From an uncultured Bacilli bacterium (lineage in GTDB: Bacteria; Bacillota_I; Bacilli_A; RF39; UBA660), in NCBI GenBank assembly GCA_910586295.1, contig CAJUGE010000011.1, positions 34,793 through 98,792 on the forward strand: a DNA stretch of 64,000 nucleotides. Reading direction: 5' to 3'. A program made the position numbers and the translations under genes. Numbering within the stretch: position 1 is the first letter of the stretch; each line of letters opens with the position of its first letter. The notes below the pieces were generated by a model. That model ran no database searches. It saw only the letters and a list, made by a program, of their open reading frames with translations, and was not told where the DNA came from. Shown piece after piece: positions 17,582 to 27,299 of this stretch.

Positions 17582-17755
17582 AAACATGCTCCTCTCTACA
17601 ATATTATTCTAACACAAACCTAGCAAAATAATTAAAAAAATGAGAAAATCAGTGTAAACATAACATAAACTAATATTTACATTAAGTATTTTTATATAGT
17701 AGAAAAACGTGTGTTTCTTTGATATAATGTAATAGTATAGGAGAAAAGAAATGAT

Positions 17756-18634
17756 ATGATAAAAAAGAAACAAAAAGAATTAATTAACTTTCTTATTTTT
17801 CTAATTGGTATATTTATAATATCAATAACATTCAATGTCTTAGTAGTCCCTAACAACTATATGATAGGTGGGCTATCAGGGCTAAGTATACTATTTAACT
17901 ATCTATTCAAAATTGATGTAGTGTACATACTTATACTTGGAAACGTACTACTTATATTAATAAGTGCATTCACTTTAGGAATAAAAGAAACTACACCACA
18001 CATAATAGGCTCTCTTATATACACTTCAGTAGTATATCTTACTGAAAATATAAACAGCATACTGAACATCCACATAACATCGGTATTTTTAAATGTAGTA
18101 GCCATAGGAGTACTAATGGGAATAGGATACACATGTGCATACTTAGCAGGTTACTCAACTGGTGGTACAGACATATTAGGAATAATCCTCAAAAAGAAAT
18201 TTGGAATTCCTCTAGGTCAAGCCTTATTTATTTTAAATATTATAATATTAGCAACAAGTACCGTAGTTTTAGGCTTTGAAATGCTAATAATATCATTAAT
18301 AATAAGGTTCATTGAAACCAAAATGATAGATTCATTCTTGATTGGAATAAGTGATTCAAAAGTAATATTTGTAAAATCCGAAAAAACAAAAGAAATAAAA
18401 GACTTTATAATAAATGAAATAAAAAGTGGAATAAGCGAACTTAAAGTAACAACAGGATATAAGAAAAAAGAAGGAGACATCATAATGTGTGTAGTTCCCA
18501 CAGAAAAATACATGAAATTAAAAAATAAAATAATCTCAATTGACAAAGATGCATTCATAACAATACTTGATGCATACGAAGTATATGGTGGAACAAACAG
18601 GTATAAATTGCCACTACATGACATGAGAATATAA
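17756..18634 (+). CDS. YitT-family membrane protein (DUF2179)
   Basis: 292 aa. Five to six hydrophobic segments occupy residues 10-190, with the family signature VPNNYMIGGLSGLSILFNYL after helix 1 and AGYSTGGTDILG in the middle. The C-terminal cytosolic DUF2179 domain (about 205-285) ends in DAYEVYGGTNRY. Function in the family is unsettled. Bacillus has such a gene (yvjA) near prfB and ftsEX, matching this location. Upstream TTGATATAATG at about 17718-17728 offers an extended -10. Confidence 0.88.
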   Translation: MIKKKQKELINFLIFLIGIFIISITFNVLVVPNNYMIGGLSGLSILFNYLFKIDVVYILILGNVLLILISAFTLGIKETTPHIIGSLIYTSVVYLTENINSILNIHITSVFLNVVAIGVLMGIGYTCAYLAGYSTGGTDILGIILKKKFGIPLGQALFILNIIILATSTVVLGFEMLIISLIIRFIETKMIDSFLIGISDSKVIFVKSEKTKEIKDFIINEIKSGISELKVTTGYKKKEGDIIMCVVPTEKYMKLKNKIISIDKDAFITILDAYEVYGGTNRYKLPLHDMRI

Positions 18635-18659
18635 TGATATAATTTAGAAGGAGGAAAAC

Positions 18660-19346
18660 ATGAATTTAATAGAAATAAAGAATGTGTACAAACAATACAA
18701 AAATGGAACAACTGCACTTTGTGATATAAATGTATCGATACCAAAAGGGGATTTTATATTTGTAATAGGCGCAACTGCATCTGGAAAAAGTACTTTAATA
18801 AAACTTCTATATAGACAAGAAAAACCGTCACGAGGAGATGTATTTGTAGGCGGAATAAATGTCGCTAAACTAAAAAATAGAAAAGTATATAAACTAAGAA
18901 GAAAATTAGGAATAGTATTCCAAGATTACAAACTATTACCTAGTTTAACAGTATATGAAAACGTCGCATTTGCATTAGAAATATATGGATTACCTGAAAG
19001 AGAAGTAAGAAAAAAAGTAATGAATGCAATAGAAAAAGTTGGACTAAAAGAAAAATTTAGAAGTTATCCAGACCAACTATCTGGAGGAGAACAACAGCGT
19101 GTATCAATCGCGCGAGCAATAGTAAATAGTCCAAAAATACTTATATGTGATGAGCCCACAGGAAACTTAGATCCAGATACTTCAATGGGAATCATGGAAA
19201 TAATAAACAAGATTAATGAAGAAGGTACTACAATCATAATGGCTACTCACGATAAAGATATAGTAAACAAATATCAAAAAAGAGTATTAACATTAGAAAA
19301 AGGTATCCTAATAAGCGACAAAGAAAAAGGAGGATACTTAAAATGA
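18660..19346 (+). CDS. ftsE: Cell division ABC transporter ATP-binding protein FtsE
   Basis: 228 aa cytosolic ATPase that drives FtsX to switch on a wall hydrolase. Walker A is GATASGKSTL (residue ~36), the Q-loop is VFQDYKLLP, the signature is LSGGEQQRVSIARA and Walker B is ILICDEPTGNLDP. RBS AAGGAGGA lies before the ATG. It overlaps ftsX by four bases (ATGA). Confidence 0.96.
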   Translation: MNLIEIKNVYKQYKNGTTALCDINVSIPKGDFIFVIGATASGKSTLIKLLYRQEKPSRGDVFVGGINVAKLKNRKVYKLRRKLGIVFQDYKLLPSLTVYENVAFALEIYGLPEREVRKKVMNAIEKVGLKEKFRSYPDQLSGGEQQRVSIARAIVNSPKILICDEPTGNLDPDTSMGIMEIINKINEEGTTIIMATHDKDIVNKYQKRVLTLEKGILISDKEKGGYLK

Positions 19347-20242
19347 AAGCGATAAGAATATTATTTAACAATATAGGAGATGCATTCAAAAGTGTATTTA
19401 GAAACTTTTCACTAAGCTTATCTAGTATTTCATGTATAACAATAACATTAATACTTGTAGCAGTTTCTATAATATTATCTGAAAATGTCAATAAATTTAC
19501 AGATGATATAGAAAAAGATGTTACCATAGTTGTCTACATAGAAAAAGGAACAAGTGAAAATGATATTGAAGCAATGCAAGCAGAAATAGAGAAACTTTCA
19601 AACATTGATAGCATAACATTTATGTCTAAAGAAGAGATAAGAAAAGACATGGCAAATGATTCAGAAGGTATAGGAAACATTCTAGGAGAATATGACGAAG
19701 AAACAAATCCTTTACTAGATGAATATTTAGTAAAAGTTATAGACACAGAAAAAATAGGAACAACTGCATCAGAAATAAAAGAAATGGAAAATGTAAATAC
19801 AATTAAATATGGTGAAGGAATGGTAGAAGAATTAGTCAAAATATTTGATGTTGTAAAGAAAATAACAGTAATAATAGTGATTGGCCTAATTGTAGTAACT
19901 GCATTTCTAATAAGTAATACAATAAAAATAACTATAAATAACAGAAAAAGGCAAATAGAAATAATGCGTTTAGTTGGAGCTTCTAACTCTTATATAAAAT
20001 TACCGTTCTTCTTTGAAGGAGTAATACTAGGATTTTTAGGAAGTATAATACCTATATTCTTAGCGTGTTATGGCTATATATTCTTATATCAAAAATTAAA
20101 TGGTATACTATTTACAGAAGTTATAACTCTAGTAAATCCAGATAATATCTTATACCATCTATCAGTAATTTTAATACTAATAGGAGTAATAGTAGGTGCA
20201 TTTGGTTCGTACTTGTCAGTAAGGAGGCATTTAAAGATATAA
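19343..20242 (+). CDS. ftsX: Cell division protein FtsX
   Basis: 299 aa membrane partner of FtsE. One N-terminal transmembrane helix is followed by an extracellular domain (about residues 50-165) that in other bacteria contacts the hydrolase. Three more helices follow, with KRQIEIMRLVGASNSYIKLPFFFEG between helices 2 and 3, the family signature. It overlaps both neighbours by 1-4 bases, so ftsE-ftsX-peptidase are translated together. Confidence 0.94.
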   Translation: MKAIRILFNNIGDAFKSVFRNFSLSLSSISCITITLILVAVSIILSENVNKFTDDIEKDVTIVVYIEKGTSENDIEAMQAEIEKLSNIDSITFMSKEEIRKDMANDSEGIGNILGEYDEETNPLLDEYLVKVIDTEKIGTTASEIKEMENVNTIKYGEGMVEELVKIFDVVKKITVIIVIGLIVVTAFLISNTIKITINNRKRQIEIMRLVGASNSYIKLPFFFEGVILGFLGSIIPIFLACYGYIFLYQKLNGILFTEVITLVNPDNILYHLSVILILIGVIVGAFGSYLSVRRHLKI

Positions 20243-21423
20243 TGGTAAGACATAATAAAAAAATTCTTTTAATATGTTTACTAGCCTTTCTAATAATTCC
20301 AATAAATATTAAGGCAGACCGTGTAACATTTGGTGACGTATTAGACGAACTGGCAGAATTAGAAAGACAAAAAGCAGAAAAAGATAATGAAATTCAAATA
20401 TCACAACAAGAATATGATAGATTATCAAACGAAATATATCAAATTCAAATAGAAATAGAAAATTTAAGTAAAGAAATTCAACAAGCAAATGAAGAAATTG
20501 ATAAATTAGGAAAAGAAATAGAAGCTAAAAAAGTAGAAACTGATAACATTCTAGTTTTTCTACAATTATCTAATGGAGAAAAATCTTATTTAGAATATGT
20601 ATTTAAAGCAAAAAGTTTTACAGATTTTATTCATCGTGTATCAGTTGTTGAACAATTAAGTAAATATAACAAAGAGCAAATTAATTTAATGAACGACTTA
20701 ATAATTCAAAATAACAAATTAAAAGAGAAAAATGCAGAGACAATAAAAAAGCAAGAAGTAAAAAGAGAAGAAAGCAGAATAAAAATGGCCGAGTTAGGTT
20801 CTAAAATAAATGAAATGATAAAAGATGAAGCACCTATTAATGACCAAATCGAAGCATTAGAAGAAGAAATACAAAGAATGAGAGACAGTGGATGTAAAGA
20901 AAGAACAGATAAATTATCAGTTTGTTACCCACTAATAACTGCGACAGGCTTTTTAAGACCGCTAAAGACTGGAACTGTATCTAGTGAATATTCATGGAGA
21001 ATATTAAATGGAAAGGTAGACTCTCATAGTGGTATAGATTTAGCTGTCCCAGAATGGACGCCAGTATACCCTGTCGCCGCAGGAAGAGTTGAAGCAAGAT
21101 TTAAAACTGGATGTGGTGGACAGATGATATATGTCTATCACAATATAAAAGGAGAACAATATACATCGGTATATATGCACTTAGTAGCATTTGGAGATTT
21201 TAAATCAGGAGACATTGTAACAGCAGAAGATGTAATTGGATACACTGGAGGAAGTTCAACTGCCACTTACAATGGTGGATATGATGACTGTACTTTCGGA
21301 GCACATTTACACTTAACACTTGCTACTGGACATACTACATCTCACAGACTAACAATGTTTAACCCAAGAGAAAAAATAAACTTTCCACCTATGTGGCAAT
21401 ATTGGTACTCAAGAACTTGGTAA
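20242..21423 (+). CDS. Secreted coiled-coil M23 peptidase, likely FtsEX-activated hydrolase
   Basis: 393 aa. Signal peptide (KILLICLLAFLIIPINIKA), then a long coiled coil to about residue 215 with heptad-like repeats, then an M23 endopeptidase domain. Its motifs are intact: HSGIDLAV, YMHLVAF and AHLHLTL, so zinc and catalytic His ligands are all present. This is the EnvC/PcsB-type architecture that FtsX binds and activates at the septum, and its start codon overlaps the ftsX stop. In the place of Bacillus CtpB or CwlO, it is probably the main hydrolase of this FtsEX system. Confidence 0.88.
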   Translation: MVRHNKKILLICLLAFLIIPINIKADRVTFGDVLDELAELERQKAEKDNEIQISQQEYDRLSNEIYQIQIEIENLSKEIQQANEEIDKLGKEIEAKKVETDNILVFLQLSNGEKSYLEYVFKAKSFTDFIHRVSVVEQLSKYNKEQINLMNDLIIQNNKLKEKNAETIKKQEVKREESRIKMAELGSKINEMIKDEAPINDQIEALEEEIQRMRDSGCKERTDKLSVCYPLITATGFLRPLKTGTVSSEYSWRILNGKVDSHSGIDLAVPEWTPVYPVAAGRVEARFKTGCGGQMIYVYHNIKGEQYTSVYMHLVAFGDFKSGDIVTAEDVIGYTGGSSTATYNGGYDDCTFGAHLHLTLATGHTTSHRLTMFNPREKINFPPMWQYWYSRTW

Positions 21424-21432
21424 GGTGATAAC

Positions 21433-22356
21433 ATGTCTTTTACAACTAACATAAAAAATGAAATAATAAACATAAACTATCATGAATCCGAATTAATAGC
21501 AGAACTATCTGCAATAGTAAATATAAGTGCAGAAATTAAAAGAGATATATTCCACATATATATTGAAAATATAGGAGTTTCAAGAAGAATATACAAAATT
21601 CTAAAAGACTTATTTCAAGCGAGAATTACATTAGAAAAAGAAAAAGTAAATAGACTAAATAAAAATTACTTAATACATATAACAGTAAAAGATGAAAATA
21701 AAAAAATACTAAAATCTTTAGGAATAATAAGTGAAGAAGGGAAAAGACTTCATTTTCCAAGAAATTACATATGTGACTCTTTAGAAGAAAAAAAATCATA
21801 TCTTAGAGGAGCATTCTTAATATGTGGAAGTGTAAACGATCCTAGTACTAGCAGATATCATCTAGAATTTATAATAGAAAATAAAAAAACAGCAGAGTAC
21901 ATATGCAATCTACTAAATGAATTAAACTATAACTCAAAAGTATTAAAAAGAGAAAAAAATTATATGGTCTACATAAAAGAATCAGAAAGAATAAGTGACT
22001 TTATAAAGTTATTAAATGCTTATAATGCCCTATTCTACTATGAAGATATAAGAATATATAGAGACCACAAAAATATGACAAATAGGCTAAACAATTGTGA
22101 ACAAGCTAATATTGATAAAATAGTTTTCTCATCAAATGAGCAACTTGAGAATATAAAAAAACTTAAAAGCATAAAAGACTTTGATTTATTAGATGATAAA
22201 ATAAAAGAAATATGTATTTATAAAGAAAAATACCCAGAAAGTTCTATGCAAGAATTAGCAAATATAATAAGTATAGAAACTAATACAAAAATAACAAAAA
22301 GTGGTATTAACCATAGGTTTAGAAAAATAAAAGAAATAGTATCAAAGTCAGAATAA
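21433..22356 (+). CDS. whiA: DNA-binding protein WhiA
   Basis: 307 aa. The N-terminal half is a degenerate LAGLIDADG homing-endonuclease fold (KSYLRGAFLICGSVNDPSTSRYHLEF), and the C-terminal part is a helix-turn-helix (SMQELANIISIETNTKITKSGINHRFRKI). WhiA controls sporulation in actinomycetes and affects division and chromosome segregation in Bacillus. RBS AAGGTGATA precedes the ATG. It follows the ftsEX operon by 9 bases and is probably co-transcribed. Confidence 0.93.
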   Translation: MSFTTNIKNEIININYHESELIAELSAIVNISAEIKRDIFHIYIENIGVSRRIYKILKDLFQARITLEKEKVNRLNKNYLIHITVKDENKKILKSLGIISEEGKRLHFPRNYICDSLEEKKSYLRGAFLICGSVNDPSTSRYHLEFIIENKKTAEYICNLLNELNYNSKVLKREKNYMVYIKESERISDFIKLLNAYNALFYYEDIRIYRDHKNMTNRLNNCEQANIDKIVFSSNEQLENIKKLKSIKDFDLLDDKIKEICIYKEKYPESSMQELANIISIETNTKITKSGINHRFRKIKEIVSKSE

Positions 22357-22385
22357 TATAAAATAATGAAAGAGGGAAAAATAAT

Positions 22386-22939
22386 ATGAAAAGTAACTAT
22401 TTATTATTACATGGAAGTTTTGGAAGTCCATTTGTTAACTGGTTTCATATTTGAGGAAAAAAATAGAAGAAAAAGGATTAGAAGTGTACTCTCCTGATTT
22501 TCCTACAGGTGTTGGATATCAAACCTATGATAACTGGTCTAAACTTTTAAAAAGCTATGTAGAAGCAAATATCATTAATAACAACACAATTATATTTGCT
22601 CATTCCATAGCATCTATCTTTATTTGTAAATTTTTAGTGGAGAATAGAATAAGAGTAAAAAGATTAGTTCTTGTTTGTGGATTTAATAATTATTTTGGTA
22701 TTGATGAAGATTATGATACAGTTAATAAAAGTATGTATTTTGATAATCTTTTAGATATCGAAAACTATTGTGATGACATCATTTGTTTCTATTCTGATAA
22801 TGATCCATATGTTAAATATGAAGCAGAAAAAGAATTTGCTAATACTATAACTAAAAATCAAATCATGATTCATAACGGAGGACATTTAAATTCTGAAAGT
22901 GGCTATACAGAATTTGCGGATTTATTAAATTATTTATAG
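22386..22939 (+). pseudogene. Alpha/beta hydrolase (YdeN/RBBP9-like), frameshifted
   Basis: ATG 22386 with AGAGGG upstream starts YLLLHGSFGSPFVNWFHI, the oxyanion-hole strand, then meets TGA at 22452. The next frame continues from about 22451 as LRKKIEEKGLEVYSPDFPTG and runs to 22939. Serine (FAHSIASIF), aspartate (YSDNDPYV) and histidine (NGGHLN) of the triad are all in the second frame. A single-base deletion around 22449-22451 explains it. It may be a recent mutation or a sequencing error, since the rest is intact. Confidence 0.8.
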
Positions 22940-23284
22940 TGCAATATTTATGAAACAGGTATTTAAAATCATAAGAATTTAGAAAATGAATTTATTAATT
23001 TTAAAGAGATATTGAAAGTTAATAAATAGCTTTTAAACTCTCTTTTCTTTTATATATAAACTTTCAAAGATTAGTTTAAATTATATATTTAGATTAAATG
23101 TGTATATTTAAGATATTTAATCTTACATAAAATAACCCTCACATAAGTATAAAAATATTAAGAATATGAAATATAATTTTAAGTGAAATAACTCATAAAA
23201 AAATAAAAACCACAAAAATGTACAAAATTATTTACAAATATTTGCAGAAGTGTTATAATATCAACTATTATTTAAGGGGGAATT
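22940..23284. other. AT-rich intergenic region with a promoter at its end
   Basis: No gene, hairpin or repeat of note is seen in the first 280 bases. The last part holds the promoter of the next gene. Confidence 0.5.
23231..23259 (+). promoter_or_regulatory. Promoter of the 335-aa unknown gene
   Basis: TTTACA at 23231-23236 and TATAAT at 23254-23259, spacer exactly 17 bases; RBS AAGGGGGAA follows before the ATG at 23285. Confidence 0.65.
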
Positions 23285-24292
23285 ATGAAAAAAGAAGAAT
23301 TAAATGCACTAATTAGCATAAGCGAATCCATAACGGAAACATATAGAAGTATGGCTGAATTAGAGAAATCAAACAAAAAAGAAAGTGAAGAATATAAGTC
23401 ACTAATAAACTGCTTAAAATCAACAAAAGGCTTAGAAGAAAATATGTTATCAAATATTGATTTAAACAAAGAAACTATGGAATTTATAGAAAAAGAATTA
23501 AAATCTTTAGGTTATGTTGATCAAAATAACACTGCCAATACAATAATTCAAAACACTCAACATAAAGAAAATAATCTTCATCTTACAAGAATATTATTAA
23601 GATTAAAAAATAAAATGGCAAGAAATGCAAAATTGACACTCAGAAGTGAACTTTCTAAATTATTACCTGAAGAAGTTTTAGATAGTGAAAATTTTCTTGA
23701 TGAAGAATCTATAAATAGTTATATTGGGCTAGTTGAAATAAGCACATCTTTTAGAAGAGATATTTCATTATTACTTTACAAACTACTAGAAGATGAGATT
23801 ATAAAAGAAGGAAATATAGCTCTTAGCAACATTTTAATTGACTATAAATATTCACTAATAATATTAGATAGCAATTTAGAAAGAATTCTTATTAATTCAA
23901 AATTTGAAAGATTAGAACATCCATTTCTTGAATCAGAATTAATAGGTTCACTATTAAAAGTGCCAGAATGTTATTATAAACATCAAAAGTATGCTATTGC
24001 AAAAATGATAAGTGAAAGAGAAATAGTAGCGCTACTTAAAACATATAGCCATGAATATGAATTTCCACCACAAAAAGGTGCAATTGTATTTAGAAACTTA
24101 ATTCTAAGAAGCAGTATTCAATTATTAACACAAGAACAATTAACAAAAATGTTTAGAGAAACTATGGATGTTCTTAATAGTAAAGATTATGTCGAAAATT
24201 ACTATTCAAATAATAACATTGAGATAATAAAAAAATGTTTTGACTCATTTCAAAATCTAGAAGGTGTAAATCGCCTAACATTAAAAGGATAG
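23285..24292 (+). CDS. Unrecognised 335-aa cytosolic protein
   Basis: No family recognised. The sequence is soluble, without signal peptide or membrane segments, and predicted helical. An N-terminal region to about residue 80 is rich in Glu/Lys/Ser with coiled-coil character. The rest is Leu/Ile-rich with many charged residues (LLRLKNKMARNAKLTLRSEL; LVEISTSFRRDISLLLYKLL). It has its own near-consensus promoter and strong ribosome binding site, and a 13-bp terminator after it, so it is a well-formed monocistronic gene. Base composition is like its neighbours. Neighbouring whiA and clpP do not explain it. Confidence 0.75.
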   Translation: MKKEELNALISISESITETYRSMAELEKSNKKESEEYKSLINCLKSTKGLEENMLSNIDLNKETMEFIEKELKSLGYVDQNNTANTIIQNTQHKENNLHLTRILLRLKNKMARNAKLTLRSELSKLLPEEVLDSENFLDEESINSYIGLVEISTSFRRDISLLLYKLLEDEIIKEGNIALSNILIDYKYSLIILDSNLERILINSKFERLEHPFLESELIGSLLKVPECYYKHQKYAIAKMISEREIVALLKTYSHEYEFPPQKGAIVFRNLILRSSIQLLTQEQLTKMFRETMDVLNSKDYVENYYSNNNIEIIKKCFDSFQNLEGVNRLTLKG

Positions 24293-24313
24293 CCTAATCA
24301 AGGTTATCCTTTT
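24283..24313. terminator. Bidirectional terminator between the unknown gene and clpP
   Basis: AAAAGGATAGCCT (24283-24295) pairs with AGGTTATCCTTTT (24301-24313), 13 bp with one G-T pair and a 5-base loop. Confidence 0.85.
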
Positions 24314-24878
24314 CTAATATCTTGTCAACAATTCCATATTCTAAAGCTTCACTAGCATCCATAAAATGGTCTCTCTCTGTATCTCTCTCAATCTTATTTA
24401 ACTTTTGACCAGTATTATTTGCAAGTTCCATATTTAATTTTTTCTTTAACTTAATAATTCTTTCAGCTGCAATTTGAATTTCAGTAGCTTGCCCTTGAGC
24501 ACCACCCAAAGGTTGATGTATCATAACTTCTCCATTAGGAAGACACATCCTCTTCCCCTTGGCACCACTTGAGAGAAGAAAAGCAGCCATACTAGCGCAC
24601 ATTCCAACACATATAGTACAAACATCAGCTTTAATAAAATTCATGGTATCATAAATAGCCATACCTGCAGTAACACTACCACCAGGACTATTAATATAAA
24701 GATAAATATCATCATCACTCTGACTATTTAAAAATAACAACTCCCCTACTACAACATTAGAAACCTCGTCTGTAATCTCTCCACTTAAAAATATTATCCT
24801 ATCCTTTAGTAACCTACTGTATAAATCATATACTTTCTCATAACCCTTTTCTTTTTCAACTATAGTTGGTATAATCAC
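24294..24878 (-). CDS. clpP: ATP-dependent Clp protease proteolytic subunit
   Basis: 194 aa from GTG 24878, which has AGGGTG 7 bases upstream and gives the family-like start [23 protein letters not shown] 24887 is an alternative. Serine protease that forms the tetradecameric chamber fed by Clp ATPases. Catalytic Ser in [14 protein letters not shown], His in [12 protein letters not shown], Asp in [10 protein letters not shown]. Monocistronic, on the strand opposite to its neighbours. No CtsR box was recognised upstream. Confidence 0.95.
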   Translation of the reverse strand: MIIPTIVEKEKGYEKVYDLYSRLLKDRIIFLSGEITDEVSNVVVGELLFLNSQSDDDIYLYINSPGGSVTAGMAIYDTMNFIKADVCTICVGMCASMAAFLLSSGAKGKRMCLPNGEVMIHQPLGGAQGQATEIQIAAERIIKLKKKLNMELANNTGQKLNKIERDTERDHFMDASEALEYGIVDKILEKDNLD

Positions 24879-24993
24879 TAAAATCACCCTATTATATATT
24901 TAGTAAAAAAATAAGTTTTTATACAACAAAATGAAAATTTATTGAAAAAATTTTAAATAATATGATAAAATTATATAGATAGGAGTGATTTAT

Positions 24994-25509
24994 ATGAGTA
25001 AATTTTGTACTAACTGCGGTAACGAAATATCAGAAGGTGGAGATATTTGCTTAAAATGTGGAAAAATGCTAAATGGTGGAAAAAACAATAACAACAATAA
25101 CACTACAAATGTTATGGGAATTGTATCATTTGTACTTTCAATAATAGGATTCATAACATCATTTATAGTAATAGGTGTAGTATTTGGAATAATAGGATTT
25201 ATACTTTCTATAGTAGCATTAGTCTCATCAAAGAAAAATAATACAGGGAAAGGCTTTGCGATTGCTGGGTTAATAATCAGTATAATAGCAATAATAATAA
25301 GTGTTATCTATATAATTATAATAGGATTAATTATATCAGATAATTCTACTGCAATAAAAGGTGAAATTGATAAAGGCATATGTGGTTCTTACGGCTCTAA
25401 CTATTCATTAACAAATGGAAGTAATGTATCTGGTTCATATGAATACGACGAATGGTTTTGTTGTCCAAGTGGAAAAACAAAAAACACAAGAAATTGTATA
25501 GAATTTTAA
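24994..25509 (+). CDS. Zinc-ribbon membrane protein with DUF4190-like helices
   Basis: 171 aa. An N-terminal zinc ribbon (FCTNCGNEI and ICLKCGKML, four cysteines) and an Asn-rich linker are followed by two hydrophobic hairpins (about residues 40-115) of the Gly/Ile-rich DUF4190 type. A short outer domain with four Cys (GICGSYG, FCCPSG, RNCIEF) follows, possibly disulfide-bonded. RBS AGGAGTG supports ATG 24994. Function unknown. Confidence 0.65.
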   Translation: MSKFCTNCGNEISEGGDICLKCGKMLNGGKNNNNNNTTNVMGIVSFVLSIIGFITSFIVIGVVFGIIGFILSIVALVSSKKNNTGKGFAIAGLIISIIAIIISVIYIIIIGLIISDNSTAIKGEIDKGICGSYGSNYSLTNGSNVSGSYEYDEWFCCPSGKTKNTRNCIEF

Positions 25510-25512
25510 GTT

Positions 25513-25537
25513 ATTAGCATAGTTATGCTAATTTTTC
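25513..25537 (+). terminator. Terminator after the zinc-ribbon gene
   Basis: ATTAGCATA (25513-25521) and TATGCTAAT (25524-25532) with a tight loop, then a T-run. Confidence 0.8.
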
Positions 25538-25640
25538 ATTTTATTTAACATTTTGAATTGTAACATACAAACACTTTTTTACAAAAAAACATAAAAGTAT
25601 GATAAAATATAAAAAGAGAATAATACTAGGAGGAAAAAGA

Positions 25641-27290
25641 ATGAAAGAAAGCATAATCGTAGATATAACTAATCAAGGAAAAGTAATATTTAAAAGTGGA
25701 GGAACAATAGAAGAATTAATTCAAAAAATAGATGGACCATCTACTATAATCGCTGCACTTATAGACAACGAAGTACAAGAGTTATCATATAGAATAAAGG
25801 ATGATACAAACTTAACATTCATACACATAAATGAAAGAATGGGAGCAAAGATATATAGAAGTGGTCTTAAATTTTTATACATTGCAGCAATAAAAGAACT
25901 TTATGGAACTAATACTAATGTAGAATTGAAGCATTCACTAGATAAAGGTATTTACACTAAAATAGACAAAGAAATAGCAGAAAAAGATGTCGAAGATATT
26001 AAAGCAAAAATGAAAGAACTATCTAATAGAAACCTAAAAATTGAAAGACTTACGACAAATAGAAAAGAGGCAATTAAATACTTTAATGGAACAAAAGAAC
26101 AGGAAAAAGTAGATCTATATAAACAAATGACTAGAGATGTTGTAACACTATATTCTTTATTAGATTATTATGAATATTTTTACAGTAAAATGCCTATAAA
26201 CACAGGCATACTAAATAACTTTGATTTAACTCTTACAAAAGATGGAGGAATAATATTACAATACCCTAACCCACATGATGGAATAATTCCACCATACACT
26301 CACATGGAAGACGTATTAAATGTATTTAAGTCTTATGGAAACTGGTCAACTAGACTAGGAGTAAACTATGTATCAGAAGTAAATAATGTTGTAATAAATG
26401 GGAAAATTAAAGAATTTATTCAACTTAATGAAATAAGACAAAACGAAGATTTACAGACAATAGCCTATGAAATAAAAACTAAAATAAATGATTTAAAATT
26501 AATACTAATTGCAGGACCTTCTAGTTCGGGCAAAACTACAACTTCAAAAAAGATATCATTATATTTAAAAAGTCTTGGAATAAACCCATTTGTAATTTCA
26601 ACTGATGATTACTTTAAAAATCGTGCAGAAACTCCAAAAAACGAAAAAGGAGAATACGAGTATGATATATTAGAAGCAATAGATGTTGACATGTTTAATA
26701 CGCATTTAACAAAGTTATTAAATGGAGAAGAAATAGTAATACCTACATATAACTTTCTAACAGGAGAAAAAGAATTTAAAAACCCTCCTATAACATTAAA
26801 AAACAGAGACATAATAATAATCGAGGGAATACATACATTAAATGAAGAATTAACAAAATCAATAGATAGAAAAAACAAATATAAAATATATATAAGTCCA
26901 TTCACACCATTAGGTTTAGACAGACACAACCACATATCTACAGTTGATTTAAGACTTATAAGAAGACTAGTAAGAGACTATAGAACCAGAGGATATTCTG
27001 CAGAAGCAACACTTGCTGGTTGGCAAAATGTAAGAGTCTCAGAAGAAAAATACATATTCCCTTATCAAAAAGAAGCAGACAAAGTTTTAGATACAGCACT
27101 TATTTACGAACTTGGAATATTAAAAACTTATGCAATCCCAATTTTATATTCAGTAAATTACAAAAGTAAATATTATTCAGAGGCATTAAGAATAATAAAC
27201 TTCCTAGAATATTTCTTAAACATACCAGTAGACACACTACCTAACACAGCATTATTAAGAGAATTTGTAGGAAATGGATATTTTGAATAA
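25641..27290 (+). CDS. Uridine-kinase-like nucleoside kinase with TGS/threonyl-tRNA-synthetase-like N-terminus
   Basis: 549 aa. Residues 1-60 resemble a TGS domain and the next ~150 the second additional domain of ThrRS/AlaRS. The C-terminal half (from about 285) is a P-loop kinase of the uridine kinase family: Walker A AGPSSSGKTTTSKKI, FVISTDDYFKNR, then IIIIEGIHTLN and a LIRRLVRDYRTRG lid. This fusion is widespread in Firmicutes; its substrate is not established. AGGAGG lies before ATG 25641; the open frame from 25599 only extends into the leader. Confidence 0.85.
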   Translation: MKESIIVDITNQGKVIFKSGGTIEELIQKIDGPSTIIAALIDNEVQELSYRIKDDTNLTFIHINERMGAKIYRSGLKFLYIAAIKELYGTNTNVELKHSLDKGIYTKIDKEIAEKDVEDIKAKMKELSNRNLKIERLTTNRKEAIKYFNGTKEQEKVDLYKQMTRDVVTLYSLLDYYEYFYSKMPINTGILNNFDLTLTKDGGIILQYPNPHDGIIPPYTHMEDVLNVFKSYGNWSTRLGVNYVSEVNNVVINGKIKEFIQLNEIRQNEDLQTIAYEIKTKINDLKLILIAGPSSSGKTTTSKKISLYLKSLGINPFVISTDDYFKNRAETPKNEKGEYEYDILEAIDVDMFNTHLTKLLNGEEIVIPTYNFLTGEKEFKNPPITLKNRDIIIIEGIHTLNEELTKSIDRKNKYKIYISPFTPLGLDRHNHISTVDLRLIRRLVRDYRTRGYSAEATLAGWQNVRVSEEKYIFPYQKEADKVLDTALIYELGILKTYAIPILYSVNYKSKYYSEALRIINFLEYFLNIPVDTLPNTALLREFVGNGYFE

Positions 27291-27299
27291 AGGAGAGTT

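Noticed and set aside
18217..18744. 175-codon minus-strand frame opposite the YitT and ftsE genes
   Set aside because: It is a shadow of two well-supported genes, with no ribosome binding site and no protein-like pattern.
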